48,626 bases of DNA from RUG191 sp045642225 (GTDB lineage: Bacteria; Bacillota; Clostridia; Lachnospirales; Lachnospiraceae). Made by a program: the position numbers and the translations under genes. The stretch's first letter is position 1. Every line of letters starts with the position of its first letter. Positions 30,940 through 40,930 of this stretch are shown piece by piece. The notes under the pieces are model-generated. The model did no database searches. It was not told where the DNA came from and worked only from the letters and a program-made list of their open reading frames with translations. Location of the stretch: the NCBI GenBank assembly GCA_045642225.1, contig JAZUIN010000028.1:1-48626 (forward strand), read 5' to 3'.

Positions 30940-32997
30940 ATGGGTAAAAAAGGAAATTTATCTATTACAAGTGAAAACATTTTCCCTGTAATTAAAAAAT
31001 GGCTTTATAGCGATCACGACATTTTCTATAGAGAGCTTATCTCTAACGGCTGCGATGCTATCACAAAGCTAAAGAAACTTGATTTAATGGGTGAATATAC
31101 ACTTCCTGATGATTATAAAGCTAAAATGGAAGTTATCGTTAACCCAGAAGAAAAAACTCTTACATTTGTAGATAATGGTCTTGGTATGACTGCAGAAGAA
31201 GTTGACGAATATATTAATCAAATCGCCTTCTCTGGTGCTACTGATTTCTTAGAGAAATACAAAGACAAGGCTTCTGAGGATCAAATAATCGGCCACTTCG
31301 GTTTAGGCTTCTACTCAGCATTTATGGTTGCTGATGAAGTTCATATTGATTCTCTCTCATTCAAAGAAGGCGCAAGTGCCGTACACTGGGAATGCGATGG
31401 CGGAACAGAATACGAAATGTCTGACGGCGATTATGACAAGGTAGGTACTAAGATTACTCTCTTCTTAAATGAAGATTGTCTAGAATTTGCAAACGAATAT
31501 CGTGCTAAAGAAGTAATTGAGAAATATTGCTCTTTCATGCCAACTGAAATTTATCTAACTAAGGCAAATGCTGAAACTGAATATGAAACTATTGATGTTG
31601 AAGATAAGCTTGATACAGATACTGTAGTTGAAGAAATTCACGAAGAAGCAAAATTTGAAGAAAAAGAAAACGAAGACGGAACAAAAGAACAAGTTGAAGT
31701 AAGTCCTGCAAAAGACAAACTCAAAATCGTTAAAAGACCTGTTCCACTTAACAACCCTAACCCACTTTGGGCAAAGCATCCTAATGAATGTACTGACGAA
31801 GAATACAAGAAATTCTATCGTGACGTATTTATGGATTATAAAGAACCACTATTTTGGATTCACCTAAATATGGATTATCCATTCAACTTAAAGGGTATTC
31901 TATATTTCCCAAAAATCAATACAGAATATGATTCTATTGAAGGAACAATCAAGTTATACAACAACCAAGTATTCGTTGCTGATAATATTGCAGAGGTTAT
32001 TCCAGAATACCTAATGCTTCTTAAGGGTGTTATTGATTGTCCTGATTTACCACTTAACGTTTCTCGTTCTGCTCTTCAAAACGATGGCTTTGTTAAGAAG
32101 ATTCAAGATTACATTTCTAAGAAGGTTGCTGATAAGCTTTCAGGATTATGTAAGACAGAGAAAGAATCATACGAAAAGTATTGGGATGACATCAGTCCAT
32201 TTATCAAGTTCGGTTGCTTGAAGGATGAAAAGTTCTGCGACAAGATGAATGATTACATCTTATTCAAAGACATTGATGATAAATATGTAACATTGCCAGA
32301 AATCTTAATCAAAGAAGAAGCTACTGATGAAGATGGCAATAAGGTTGAGGCCGAAGTTGTTGATGAAGCTGAAAATGCTGAGGCTCCTGAAGATAAGCGT
32401 ACAAAAGTATACTACGTTACTGATGTAGAGCAACAAAGCCAGTACATCAATATGTTCAAAGAACAAGGTATGACGGCTGTTATCTTAGACCACAACATTG
32501 ATACTTCTTTCATTTCACAATTAGAGCAAAGAAATGAAAACTATAAGTTTGTAAGAATTGATGGTGACGTAACAGATTCTCTTGTAGAAGAAGCATCAGA
32601 AGACGAGCTTAAAGAAACAACTGATACTCTAACAGAGGTATTTAGAAAAGCTTTAGACAATGAAGCTCTTGATGTTCAAGTACAAAAATTCAAGAATAAA
32701 GACGTTGCATCAATGTTAACTGTAAGCGAAGAAAGTCGTAGAATGCAAGATATGATGAAAATGTATAACATGTACGGAATGGATCCTAACATGTTCCCTA
32801 GCTCATCTACTCTCGTATTAAATGCAAATAACGAATTAGTTCAATACATTTTGGATAACAAAGATGGTGAACACACTGCTTTATTCTGTAAGCAATTATA
32901 TGATTTGGCTAGCATTGCAAATGCACCTCTTAAGCCAGAAGAAATGACAGCATTTATCGCTAGAAGTAATGAAATTATGATGCTACTTGCAAAGTAG
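30940..32997 (+). CDS. htpG: Molecular chaperone HtpG (Hsp90)
   Basis: HtpG is the bacterial Hsp90, an ATP-driven cytosolic dimer that helps client proteins mature. The N-terminal ATP pocket has LISNGCDAITK (the usual NASDA appears as NGCDA), DNGLGMT and GHFGLGFYSAFMVAD. The middle domain has RRP-like KRPVPLNNPNPLWAKHP and the catalytic-arginine region NVSRSALQND. The 685-aa length is somewhat above the roughly 625 of E. coli. Acidic insertions near 225-262 (EEAKFEEKENEDGTKEQVEV) and 460-490 account for part of the extra. AAGGAG precedes the ATG, and control by HrcA is expected. Confidence 0.96.
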   Translation: MGKKGNLSITSENIFPVIKKWLYSDHDIFYRELISNGCDAITKLKKLDLMGEYTLPDDYKAKMEVIVNPEEKTLTFVDNGLGMTAEEVDEYINQIAFSGATDFLEKYKDKASEDQIIGHFGLGFYSAFMVADEVHIDSLSFKEGASAVHWECDGGTEYEMSDGDYDKVGTKITLFLNEDCLEFANEYRAKEVIEKYCSFMPTEIYLTKANAETEYETIDVEDKLDTDTVVEEIHEEAKFEEKENEDGTKEQVEVSPAKDKLKIVKRPVPLNNPNPLWAKHPNECTDEEYKKFYRDVFMDYKEPLFWIHLNMDYPFNLKGILYFPKINTEYDSIEGTIKLYNNQVFVADNIAEVIPEYLMLLKGVIDCPDLPLNVSRSALQNDGFVKKIQDYISKKVADKLSGLCKTEKESYEKYWDDISPFIKFGCLKDEKFCDKMNDYILFKDIDDKYVTLPEILIKEEATDEDGNKVEAEVVDEAENAEAPEDKRTKVYYVTDVEQQSQYINMFKEQGMTAVILDHNIDTSFISQLEQRNENYKFVRIDGDVTDSLVEEASEDELKETTDTLTEVFRKALDNEALDVQVQKFKNKDVASMLTVSEESRRMQDMMKMYNMYGMDPNMFPSSSTLVLNANNELVQYILDNKDGEHTALFCKQLYDLASIANAPLKPEEMTAFIARSNEIMMLLAK

Positions 32998-33022
32998 AAA
33001 TCAAAGACTTTAGTTACAACAA

Positions 33023-33054
33023 AAAACCTTCCAAGAAAATTCTTGGAAGGTTTT
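33023..33054. terminator. Bidirectional terminator after htpG
   Basis: AAAACCTTCCAAGAA (33023-33037) and TTCTTGGAAGGTTTT (33040-33054) form a perfect 15-bp palindrome with A and T ends. It separates htpG from the convergent HD-GYP gene, whose stop is at 33058. Confidence 0.93.
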
Positions 33055-33057
33055 ATT

Positions 33058-35310
33058 TTATTCACTCTTACTAATATCAGCTATAGAATATGACACATCA
33101 AAATGACTTGCATCGCATATCTTGTAGAAATCCATAAATATTCTTTGAATAACGATATTAATGCTTTCAGCATCAATTTCGAACAAAATAGCTAAGTATT
33201 GCGTATCAGAATATTTCGTACAAATATCTACATTTCTAATAGACTTTCTAATCGAATGCTCCATGCATTCATTCGCTGCTTTAAGCTGCTCCTTCGTAAC
33301 AAATTCATCACCCTTAGAATTCAAAGAAATAGAAACAACTTCAAACGGATGTCCGTACCTGCTTTCAAGATTTGACATGTATTCTATCAACTTAGAGAAT
33401 TGATCAACATCAACCGATAATGCCCCTTCATATTCTCCTTCTTCCTTAATTCGCGTCATAATACTATTAACATCTTCTTCAAATTCGGAAGAATCAAATT
33501 CGTCTAGCCTACGTTCGACCAAATCATTTTTCTCACTGGCTACATGTACCCTATCTTCTTCTAACATCTTAAGAAATACCTCGGCCAAGTCAGGATCAAA
33601 CTGTGTACCAATCCCTTTTCTAATCTCTGCCATGATAACATCTAGCGGCAATGCTTTTCTATATACACGGTCTGAATTCATCGCATCAAAGGAATCAGCT
33701 ATACCTACTATACGAGCAGCTAACGGAATCTCTTCACCCTTCAAATGGTCTGGATACCCCTTACCATCATACCTCTCGTGATGATATCTTGCTACAGAAG
33801 ATACATTAGATAATGCAGTGAAATTCTTTAAAATGTTATCTCCTACTATTGTGTGCGATTGAATAATTTCAAATTCTATATCCGATAATCTACCAGGTTT
33901 ATTTAAGACATTATCAGGAACACCTATCTTACCAATGTCATGCATAAGACCTTGGAATCTCAATTCATCTATTTTCTCTTGAGACCAGCCTAATTCTTTG
34001 GCAATCAAACAGGCGTATTCAGCAACTCTTTGAGAGTGACCAGCGGTATATCTATCCTTCGCATCAACTGTTTTGGCTAACGCTTCCATAGAGCTTCGTG
34101 ATAAATGTTCCACCTGCTTTATAGCATTATCCTTCTCAGAATCCATTCGTCCTATGAAGAATACCGATTCTAATAGTGAAAATACAATTAATAAAATCAA
34201 GCCAACCGAGAAAACAGCTCCAGAAATTTCTGTTAAATTAAGAATCGGATCCATCACAAATTGAATAATAGCTCCAAGCAAGAAGCATCCCATTCCAATC
34301 GCTGCTGCTTTATAATTCTTTATATGACCTTTGAATATATCTACTATAATCGTTGCAATAATAGAGATAATTGTTGCTCCTAATACAAACAACGATCCCA
34401 AACGATTCTCGGATAATGGAGCAATGGAAAGAATATGCATAATGAAAATATATACCAAATCCACTAAGCCCAATATCTCAAGAGACAAAAACAATATGTG
34501 ATATCTTTCCTTCTGCATCTTATCAACATATAACGCAAAAGGTATTGCCATTATTGGAAGTGCAAAAAATGCACAATCTCTAATTGCAGCTACATTTGGA
34601 AATACAAACTGTCTCGCTATTGAATTGGCCAGTAACCAAAAAGCTGAAACCACTACCGCCATTCCAAGATACGGTATAGAAATATTCACCTTCGTTGTAG
34701 CAAAAAAAGCTATACTAACCACCAAGCAAATTATTCCTAACAGAATTACGAAAAATGCCAAGAATATTTCTAACTGATAATCTTTGACTATATCAATTAA
34801 TAACGCAGTTTTGTTTCCTATAAAGACATCACCAACTGCGCCTTTATCCTTGCTCAAAATCGGCGTATACGTAATAGAAAGATCTTTGCCGGATACATTT
34901 TCGGGAAGCTGTACAAATAAATATAAATAAACCGTGTCAATTCCAAATTTAGGAACTGAATCATTATCAAATTTATATATAGACTTTCCGTCACAAAATA
35001 CTTCTATATCTTCTCCCTTACACCACAACAACAAGTTGTCATACGAATCAGGATATGTTCCCATATGTCTTGTTATTGTAATAGGCTCACCTTTTTCTCT
35101 ACCACTAACATTTTGTGGAATAGAAATATTAGTCCCATCCTCTAGTTGCCAATCAGCTAGAAATTCGATTTGACCTTCACCTAATTGGTCAAGCCCCTTT
35201 AATCTAGTTTCACCAATATTAAGATATACAAATAGAAAAACGATACTTATCATTGTCAACGCCACAATTATCCTATTGACCGTTTTTCTCGCCAAAGTAG
35301 CTTTTTTCAT
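33058..35310 (-). CDS. Membrane HD-GYP phosphodiesterase with degenerate GGDEF-like tail
   Basis: The 750-aa protein would hydrolyse cyclic di-GMP under control of an external signal. A first membrane helix (about 12-31) leads to an extracytoplasmic domain (about 32-175, IEVFCDGKSIYKFD, of the 7TMR-DISM extracellular type). Then come seven hydrophobic helices (about 180-385) and the HD-GYP domain (about 405-600) with HD at 457-458, HDIGKIG and the full signature HHERYDGKGYP (510-520). Residues about 630-750 resemble a GGDEF fold (KSIRNVDICTKYSDTQYLAILF) but lack the GGDEF motif, so they are probably a regulatory or dimerising part. A consensus promoter lies just upstream; it is a single gene. 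Confidence 0.92.
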   Translation of the reverse strand: MKKATLARKTVNRIIVALTMISIVFLFVYLNIGETRLKGLDQLGEGQIEFLADWQLEDGTNISIPQNVSGREKGEPITITRHMGTYPDSYDNLLLWCKGEDIEVFCDGKSIYKFDNDSVPKFGIDTVYLYLFVQLPENVSGKDLSITYTPILSKDKGAVGDVFIGNKTALLIDIVKDYQLEIFLAFFVILLGIICLVVSIAFFATTKVNISIPYLGMAVVVSAFWLLANSIARQFVFPNVAAIRDCAFFALPIMAIPFALYVDKMQKERYHILFLSLEILGLVDLVYIFIMHILSIAPLSENRLGSLFVLGATIISIIATIIVDIFKGHIKNYKAAAIGMGCFLLGAIIQFVMDPILNLTEISGAVFSVGLILLIVFSLLESVFFIGRMDSEKDNAIKQVEHLSRSSMEALAKTVDAKDRYTAGHSQRVAEYACLIAKELGWSQEKIDELRFQGLMHDIGKIGVPDNVLNKPGRLSDIEFEIIQSHTIVGDNILKNFTALSNVSSVARYHHERYDGKGYPDHLKGEEIPLAARIVGIADSFDAMNSDRVYRKALPLDVIMAEIRKGIGTQFDPDLAEVFLKMLEEDRVHVASEKNDLVERRLDEFDSSEFEEDVNSIMTRIKEEGEYEGALSVDVDQFSKLIEYMSNLESRYGHPFEVVSISLNSKGDEFVTKEQLKAANECMEHSIRKSIRNVDICTKYSDTQYLAILFEIDAESINIVIQRIFMDFYKICDASHFDVSYSIADISKSE

Positions 35311-35340
35311 AAAAATCCCCTAAAAGTTTATCTAATTTAT

Positions 35341-35369
35341 ATTATATAAACAAACAAGATTTTTATCAA
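35341..35369 (-). promoter_or_regulatory. Promoter of the HD-GYP gene
   Basis: On the minus strand TTGATA (35369-35364) and TATAAT (35346-35341) are 17 bases apart, with a leader of about 24 bases. Confidence 0.8.
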
Positions 35370-35376
35370 CAAAAAA

Positions 35377-35404
35377 ACACTTGCTACATATTTGTAACAA
35401 GTGT
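35377..35404 (-). terminator. Terminator after the histone-like protein gene
   Basis: ACACTTG-C-TAC (35377-35387) pairs with GTA-A-CAAGTGT (35394-35404) with one mismatch. On the minus strand seven T follow at once. Confidence 0.88.
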
Positions 35405-35436
35405 CTATTTGAAAATAAATTTGCAATTCAACTAAA

Positions 35437-35820
35437 TTAGAATTGAATGTGTCCTGAGAACTCATCATTAACTACATAGTATACAGCGTTATCATCTGTA
35501 TTGAAGTATACATTTAACTTCTCGATAGCTACTTTCTTATTCTCAGCTTTGAAGTTCTTAGAAACCATATCCTTAACTTCTTCAACATCAAAACTTTGTC
35601 CAGCGTATTGTACATATGTCTTAACAACTGCTTCCTTCTTAGCTTTCTTAGCTGCTGTCTTCTTAGCTGCTGGCTTCTTAGCTGCTGTCTTCTTAGCTGT
35701 TGTAGCTGTTTTCTTAGCTGCTGTCTTCTTAGCTGTTGTTGTTTCTTTCTTTACAGTTTCTGCTTTAACTTCTTTTGTCTCCTTAGATGGTACATTTACC
35801 TTCTTAGTTGCTTCTGCCAT
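35437..35820 (-). CDS. Lys/Ala-rich histone H1-like protein with small conserved C-terminal domain
   Basis: The 127-aa protein has a basic N-terminal half with AKKTAAKK-type repeats (about 30-62), like the tails of histone H1 and bacterial H1-like proteins, which bind DNA without sequence preference. The C-terminal 60 residues (TYVQYAGQSFDVEEVKDMVSKNF...VYYVVNDEFSGHIQF) look like a compact alpha-beta domain that I associate with DUF6465 of Lachnospiraceae, a recollection not checked here. GGAGATT lies before the ATG, with a good promoter and terminator, so it is a single gene likely to be well expressed. The repeats give the DNA a repetitive GCT-rich stretch at 35636-35740. Confidence 0.85.
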   Translation of the reverse strand: MAEATKKVNVPSKETKEVKAETVKKETTTAKKTAAKKTATTAKKTAAKKPAAKKTAAKKAKKEAVVKTYVQYAGQSFDVEEVKDMVSKNFKAENKKVAIEKLNVYFNTDDNAVYYVVNDEFSGHIQF

Positions 35821-35885
35821 TTTGCAATCTCCTTTCAGATTTCAAATGATAAATATTTTTTTAAAACATATTACTTACAGTGCAT

Positions 35886-35915
35886 ATTATATAAAAATTC
35901 AACATATTTTTTCAA
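35886..35915 (-). promoter_or_regulatory. Promoter of the histone-like protein gene
   Basis: On the minus strand TTGAAA (35915-35910) and TATAAT (35891-35886) are 18 bases apart; the leader is about 60 bases. Confidence 0.7.
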
Positions 35916-35929
35916 TACGAAAAAATAAA

Positions 35930-35976
35930 AATGTTACACAAAATTTTTTTACAAAAAAAGCTTTTTGTGTAACATT
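35930..35976 (-). terminator. Terminator of the addBA-prsA-like gene run
   Basis: AATGTTACACAAAA (35930-35943) and TTTTGTGTAACATT (35963-35976) form a perfect 14-bp stem, with T-rich sequence following on the minus strand. The loop is itself A/T-rich and can extend the stem. Confidence 0.88.
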
Positions 35977-35992
35977 TATCAAACAACCTATA

Positions 35993-36982
35993 TTAACTAA
36001 ACTTAATGTATTTATTTAACACTTCAAAAAATGAATCTGTGGACATTTTATCACTAGTTTCAATCTTCATATTTTTGAGTGTAGAAGTGCTCAAATGAGA
36101 GTAATATTTTTCTTCTTGTTCCTTAAGCAAATTCTCAATCAACTCTGTCTTTCTTTGTGCTATTACATTTGCCTTATTTGATTCAGATAATTCTTTATTG
36201 TATTTGTTGATACAATAAACGATATAATATCCTTCGTCCGTCTTTATCGCACTTGAAGTCTGACCATTGTCTAGCTTAAATATTACTTCATCTACTTCTT
36301 CTGGAAATGTATGTCTTCCAACTGTCTTGTTAACTGAATCAAGAACTGTATATGTTCCTGCTAAAGTTTCAAAGGAAACACCTTGACTCAACTGACTCAA
36401 AACAGTATCCGCCGTGTTCTTATCTTTGACACACATTACCATACAATCCATCATTCTTGCTTCGTCTTCTGACACTTCATCGTCAACAGAATTCATCAAT
36501 TTAAAATACACTTTTTCTGCCAAAGCATAATGTCTATAATAATCTTCTATATTTCCCTTAGAAGCACCCATGTAACTCTTATCCTTAGAACTCAAAGAAT
36601 TATAATATTCTTCTGCTGCTTTCTCACATAATTTCTCTTCTTCTGTAGATAAAGAAATGTCATTATCCTTTGCATAAAGATTCAAACTATATACTCTAGT
36701 TAAGTGATCAAGAACTGCTGACTTAACACCTTGTTCTAAGTTAGATTCACCATCTGTCTCCCACAAATTAACACCTTCAAAGGAGCCATACAAATTCTTG
36801 TAATTTGCAAGATACACTCTAAATTCTTTCTTGCTACAAGTCATAGAACCTATTTTAAATACATTTCCAATTCCGCTTGTTCCAGCAATATAAAAATGTA
36901 AATTTCCAATAGAGCAACCACCTAATCCAATTGCAATAATTAAAGCCAATAAAACAGCAATTATTTTTTTACTTCTATTCAT
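35993..36982 (-). CDS. PrsA-like peptidyl-prolyl isomerase lipoprotein
   Basis: The 329-aa protein has a lipoprotein signal (IIAIGLGGC), a helical SurA/PrsA-type N-terminal region (about 60-175, YSLNLYAKDNDISLSTEEE), and a parvulin-like domain (about 180-275, AGTYTVLDSVNKTVGRHTF then GQTSSAIKTDEGYYIVYCINKY). Such proteins fold secreted proteins outside the membrane, which suits the large exported proteins here. The start is placed at ATG 36982; an in-frame GTG lies nine bases upstream. Neither has a close Shine-Dalgarno sequence: AAGGA lies about 33 bases up, separated by a small inverted repeat (36992-37012). It is last in the addBA run. Confidence 0.85.
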   Translation of the reverse strand: MNRSKKIIAVLLALIIAIGLGGCSIGNLHFYIAGTSGIGNVFKIGSMTCSKKEFRVYLANYKNLYGSFEGVNLWETDGESNLEQGVKSAVLDHLTRVYSLNLYAKDNDISLSTEEEKLCEKAAEEYYNSLSSKDKSYMGASKGNIEDYYRHYALAEKVYFKLMNSVDDEVSEDEARMMDCMVMCVKDKNTADTVLSQLSQGVSFETLAGTYTVLDSVNKTVGRHTFPEEVDEVIFKLDNGQTSSAIKTDEGYYIVYCINKYNKELSESNKANVIAQRKTELIENLLKEQEEKYYSHLSTSTLKNMKIETSDKMSTDSFFEVLNKYIKFS

Positions 36983-37069
36983 GTTACACACAATCTAAAC
37001 TATTATTAGATTTCCTTTCATAGTTATCCCAAACAACCTAAATAAAGATACAACAATACATCCAAATTA

Positions 37070-37327
37070 TCAAGCATCTAATACTAAGAATTTACCACTT
37101 GGTAATTTAAATACTTCTTCACAGTCGACAATCTCATCATCTGACATACCTGTAATATCTGCGATGTCATCTAAGTAATCACGAAGCTCTTTTTTATTCT
37201 TACAAATTGTTGCAAAACAATCCTGTAAGAACTCATCAGCTTCCTCTCTTGTCGAAGCAACCTCTTCTGGAAATAATTGTTGTTGATTTTCTAAAAAATA
37301 GTCTAATACTTCATTATCAAATTCCAT
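37070..37327 (-). CDS. Small acidic protein, unknown (85 aa)
   Basis: The protein is short and strongly acidic (MEFDNEVLDYFLENQQQLF, then EEVASTREEADEFLQDCFATI, with several Asp/Glu runs later), probably helical and cytosolic, and without a signal or membrane segment. It lies 36 bases after addA and before the PrsA-like gene on the same strand. The ribosome binding site is weak (GAGAT close to the ATG, AAAGG further up). I do not recognise the family. Position alone does not link it to recombination. Confidence 0.65.
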   Translation of the reverse strand: MEFDNEVLDYFLENQQQLFPEEVASTREEADEFLQDCFATICKNKKELRDYLDDIADITGMSDDEIVDCEEVFKLPSGKFLVLDA

Positions 37328-37363
37328 ATCTCAAAGCAGCCTTTCGACTTCTCCTTTCCGATT

Positions 37364-40300
37364 TTATTCAACCTCTACTATTGTATCAAACTTGAACGAA
37401 TAAAGTAACTTTTCTTTAACTTTTTTGCCCATTGCTTTCTCTATTGCATTAGCGTAAATGTCAATCTGTGCCTTATATCTTCCTATCAAGTCTTCCGGTT
37501 TGTTTACTTTATCAGTTTTGTAATCTAACAAAACAATTCCATCCTCTTCAACAAAGAATACATCGATTATACCTTGAACTATTATATCATCAAGTTCACT
37601 TGATGCATCCTCATACATAATACTAGGATGTTCTCCAATTACAAATGGCTTCTCAACATATAGCTTTTCTGTACGAGCTGCATTTTGCATTCTTTTCGCA
37701 ATATCTGAATCCAAAAATGTTTTTAATTTCTTAAGTGAAATTCTTTCTAATGCATCGTCTGTAACTAAACCAAGCTTAGACATATTTTGAAGTTGATTTT
37801 CTAAATCAGCACTCATGTTTTCAACTGCAAAATCGAAGCATTCCATCACTCTATGCATTGCCGTTCCATACAATGCTCCGTCATTTGCCTCTTGATATTT
37901 TTCGTGCGAAATAAAACTTGGAACAATGCTCTCTTTTTCATGTTGAAACTCAAATTTTTGTTCCGCCTCTTCGTCTTCGAAATGCATCTTCTTATGCTTA
38001 ATATCTGATACAGAATATTTATTACGAATCCTTTCATCACGAATGTACGGATACTCAAATTCAATTCTTTCTTTTACTCTGTCTACAGTATTTTCATCAA
38101 CATTTTCATAACGATTCGTTAATGCATTTCTCTTCTCGGCCAAAGTAATTGCCGCAATAACATCTTCTACTATTACTTCTTCTGGCTCAACTATATTCCA
38201 TACGTAAGAATATTTATTACCGTATGTCTTAAGTGACATCTCAATCCAATCCATGAAACAAGTTGCACCAATTATGTCTATGTAGTTGATTTTCTTTTTT
38301 CCATTATCATTAACTCTGTCTTCTACATTTTTCACACAAGCAGTCATTATAAGCTTCTCTCTTGCACGAGTAAGTGCAACATACAAAAGCCTTGCTTCTT
38401 CACTATAGAAATCATTAGAAATCATCTCTTGGATAAATGTACGATATTGACTATCAAATTCTGCTTTGTTATCCTTCTCATCGAGTTTAATCCCTTTAAT
38501 TCCAAGTCCATAAGTTGAATGAACAAGATTTTGATTTTTTTCATCCATCTTACTGAATTTACCGCCAAGTCCAGACACAAAAACTACTGGAAATTCTAAG
38601 CCCTTACTTTTGTGCATAGTCATAATTCTAACAACGTTATCATTTTCACCAAGCATTGAAGGCGTTCCCATATCAAGATCGTATTCTTTCATAGACTCAA
38701 TATATCTCACAAAATGGAACAATCCACTATAGCTTGTCTTTTCAAATTCAATAGCTTTATCAACTAGCTGTATTAAATTAATACGTCTATACTCGCCCTT
38801 TGGAAGAGCGCTTACCAAATCAAGATATCCTGTTTTGTCATAAATGATTTCGAGCAATGTATGAATTGGCGTATCACAAACCAAATCTCTCAATTCATTG
38901 ATTGAAGACATTGCATTACTTAATTTTTCATCAACATTTTCTACTAAATATTCCTTAATAGCATAGTAAAGATTCTGCTCAGTATTAACATTTCTAACCT
39001 TAGCTAAAGTTGTATTATCAATCCTATAAATAGGTCCATGTAATACTGCTGCCAAATCAATGTCTTGGTTAGGATTGTCTAACACCTTAAGAAATGATAA
39101 CATCATTCTTACTTCTATCGATTCAAAATATCCCTTTTCATTTTCAAAATGACAAGGAATATTTTTCTCTGTCAAAACCTTTTCATATACATTTCCCGTA
39201 CTCTTAGTCGAACGAAGTAAAATTACTATATCAGAATATTTTACATCCTCTAATTCACCAGTTTCTTTATTGGTAACCTTAAAACCTTCGCTTATCAACC
39301 TTTGAATTCTTTGCGCTACAATAGTTGCTTCTAATTCTCCATTTTCTTCAAAGTCGTCACCATTTTCTTTGGCTTGTTCTTGAATCTCCTTATCCACAAG
39401 AAGTATTTCGGGCTTATTATCGTTAGGTGTTTTATAAATCTCTTTGGCACCAAAGTTAAGCGCTGCCTCATCATCATATTCAACACCACCGATTTGCTCA
39501 TCCATTAGCTTTGCGAAAATGTCATTTGTAATGTCTAAAACTTCTTCTCTACTTCTAAAATTAGCGTTCAAGGATATTGCTGTATTATCATCTACATTAG
39601 TCTTATATTCCTCATATTGATCCTTAAATATTTGTGGATCTGCAAGACGAAAACAATAAATACTTTGCTTAACATCCCCAACACAAAAATAGTTTTTCTT
39701 AATAGGTGAAGCTATAGTTTTAAGAATAGTTTCTTGTAATTTATTTACATCCTGTTACTCATCCACCATTACTTCAGAATAATACTCTTGAAGCTCTAAT
39801 GCTGTATCGGTAACCTTTTTTTCTACAGGATCTATTAATACATTTAACGCAAATCTTTCAATGTCATTGAAATTAACAAGACATCTTTTTTCTTTCTCCT
39901 GATCTAACATACACTTGAATTCTTCAGTTAATCTTATTATCTCTAAGGCGTATTTTGAGATTTGTTGAGTCTCGTATATAATTCCGTCTTCACCCTCTAG
40001 TTTTAAGCTTTGTATCTTTTCTATCGGTTCAGAAATATTCTTAAGCTCTTTCTTAACGAAATCTAATTCTTCATCTGTCATTTTCTTAGAACTAGAAATG
40101 CTTAACTTTTCAAAATCCTTTAATGAAGCACAAATATTTATCAACGAATCTTGACAACAAGCTTCTTCTAAACAAGGCAAATCCTTTGCAATCTTTTTCT
40201 GTAAGAAAGGACTAACCGCATCTCCATACAACGCATCTATTTCACATAAATTATTGTATGCAGCTTTTATCTTATTCTTAGAAATTGTAGTAAGTACTTT

Positions 40301-40930
40301 AATCCAATTTTGTTCCATTAATTCTTTTTCATTTTGAACAAGATATGGCTTCTTGATTTCATCTAACCATTCATTTGGCCAAGGACAAGTACTAGACTTC
40401 TCATATAATTTAATAATCAAATCTGTAATATTACTTTCATTATTTGCTTTGGTGTAATATTCCATTAATTGAATAAAAGTCTCATCCTTCCTTGCATAGT
40501 TTTCTTCTAACAATTCCGTCAAAACATCATTTATCAAAAGCTTCTCTTCACCGCTATCACAAATTCTAAAGGATGGGTCAATTCCAATCTCATTAAAATG
40601 GTTTTTGACAAGATTACCGCAAAAGCTATCAATAGTTGATATATCTGCATTACTAATCAAAGTATTTTGCATTATCAAAAACTCATCTTCTGGATTTTCT
40701 TTCATCTTATTTGCAATAGCTTTTCTTATTTTCTCGCTCATTTCCTTGGCCGCAGCTTTAGTAAATGTAACTACAAGTAAACTATCTACAGACACATGCT
40801 CTTCGACAATTTTCTTGATGATGCGCTCTACCAAAACAGCAGTCTTTCCTGATCCCGCCGCTGCTGAAACTATTAAATTATGGTCTCTATTATCTATTAC
40901 CGATTGCTGACTAGGAGTCCAATTAGGCAT
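37364..40930 (-). pseudogene. addA: addA interrupted by one in-frame stop codon (ATP-dependent helicase/nuclease subunit A)
   Basis: AddA is the helicase-nuclease subunit of AddAB, which resects double-strand breaks. The frame from ATG 40930 (nine bases after AAGGGG, overlapping addB by eight) to 37364 has 1188 codon positions, normal for AddA, but codon 392 is TAA (39757-39755). It falls in EVMVDE-stop-QDVNKLQ, helicase motif II (DEYQD), in place of the tyrosine. Both sides stay in one frame: Walker A AAAGSGKT near residue 26 before it; VGDVKQSIYCFRLADP, NANFRSRE, TMHKSKGLEFPVV, LLYVALTRAREKL and the nuclease motif LDYKTDKVN after it. One base change (TAT or TAC to TAA) explains it. A true nonsense mutation, read-through or a sequence error are all possible; 39755-40930 and 37364-39571 are the two open pieces. 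Confidence 0.85.

Noticed and set aside
35636..35740. CRISPR-like or satellite repeat
   Set aside because: The repeats are codons of the AKK-rich tail of the histone-like protein, in frame and without spacers.
37364..39571. Independent 735-aa helicase-nuclease gene
   Set aside because: The protein lacks Walker A and begins in the middle of the AddA fold. The frame continues upstream to the TAA without a break, so it is the 3' part of addA.
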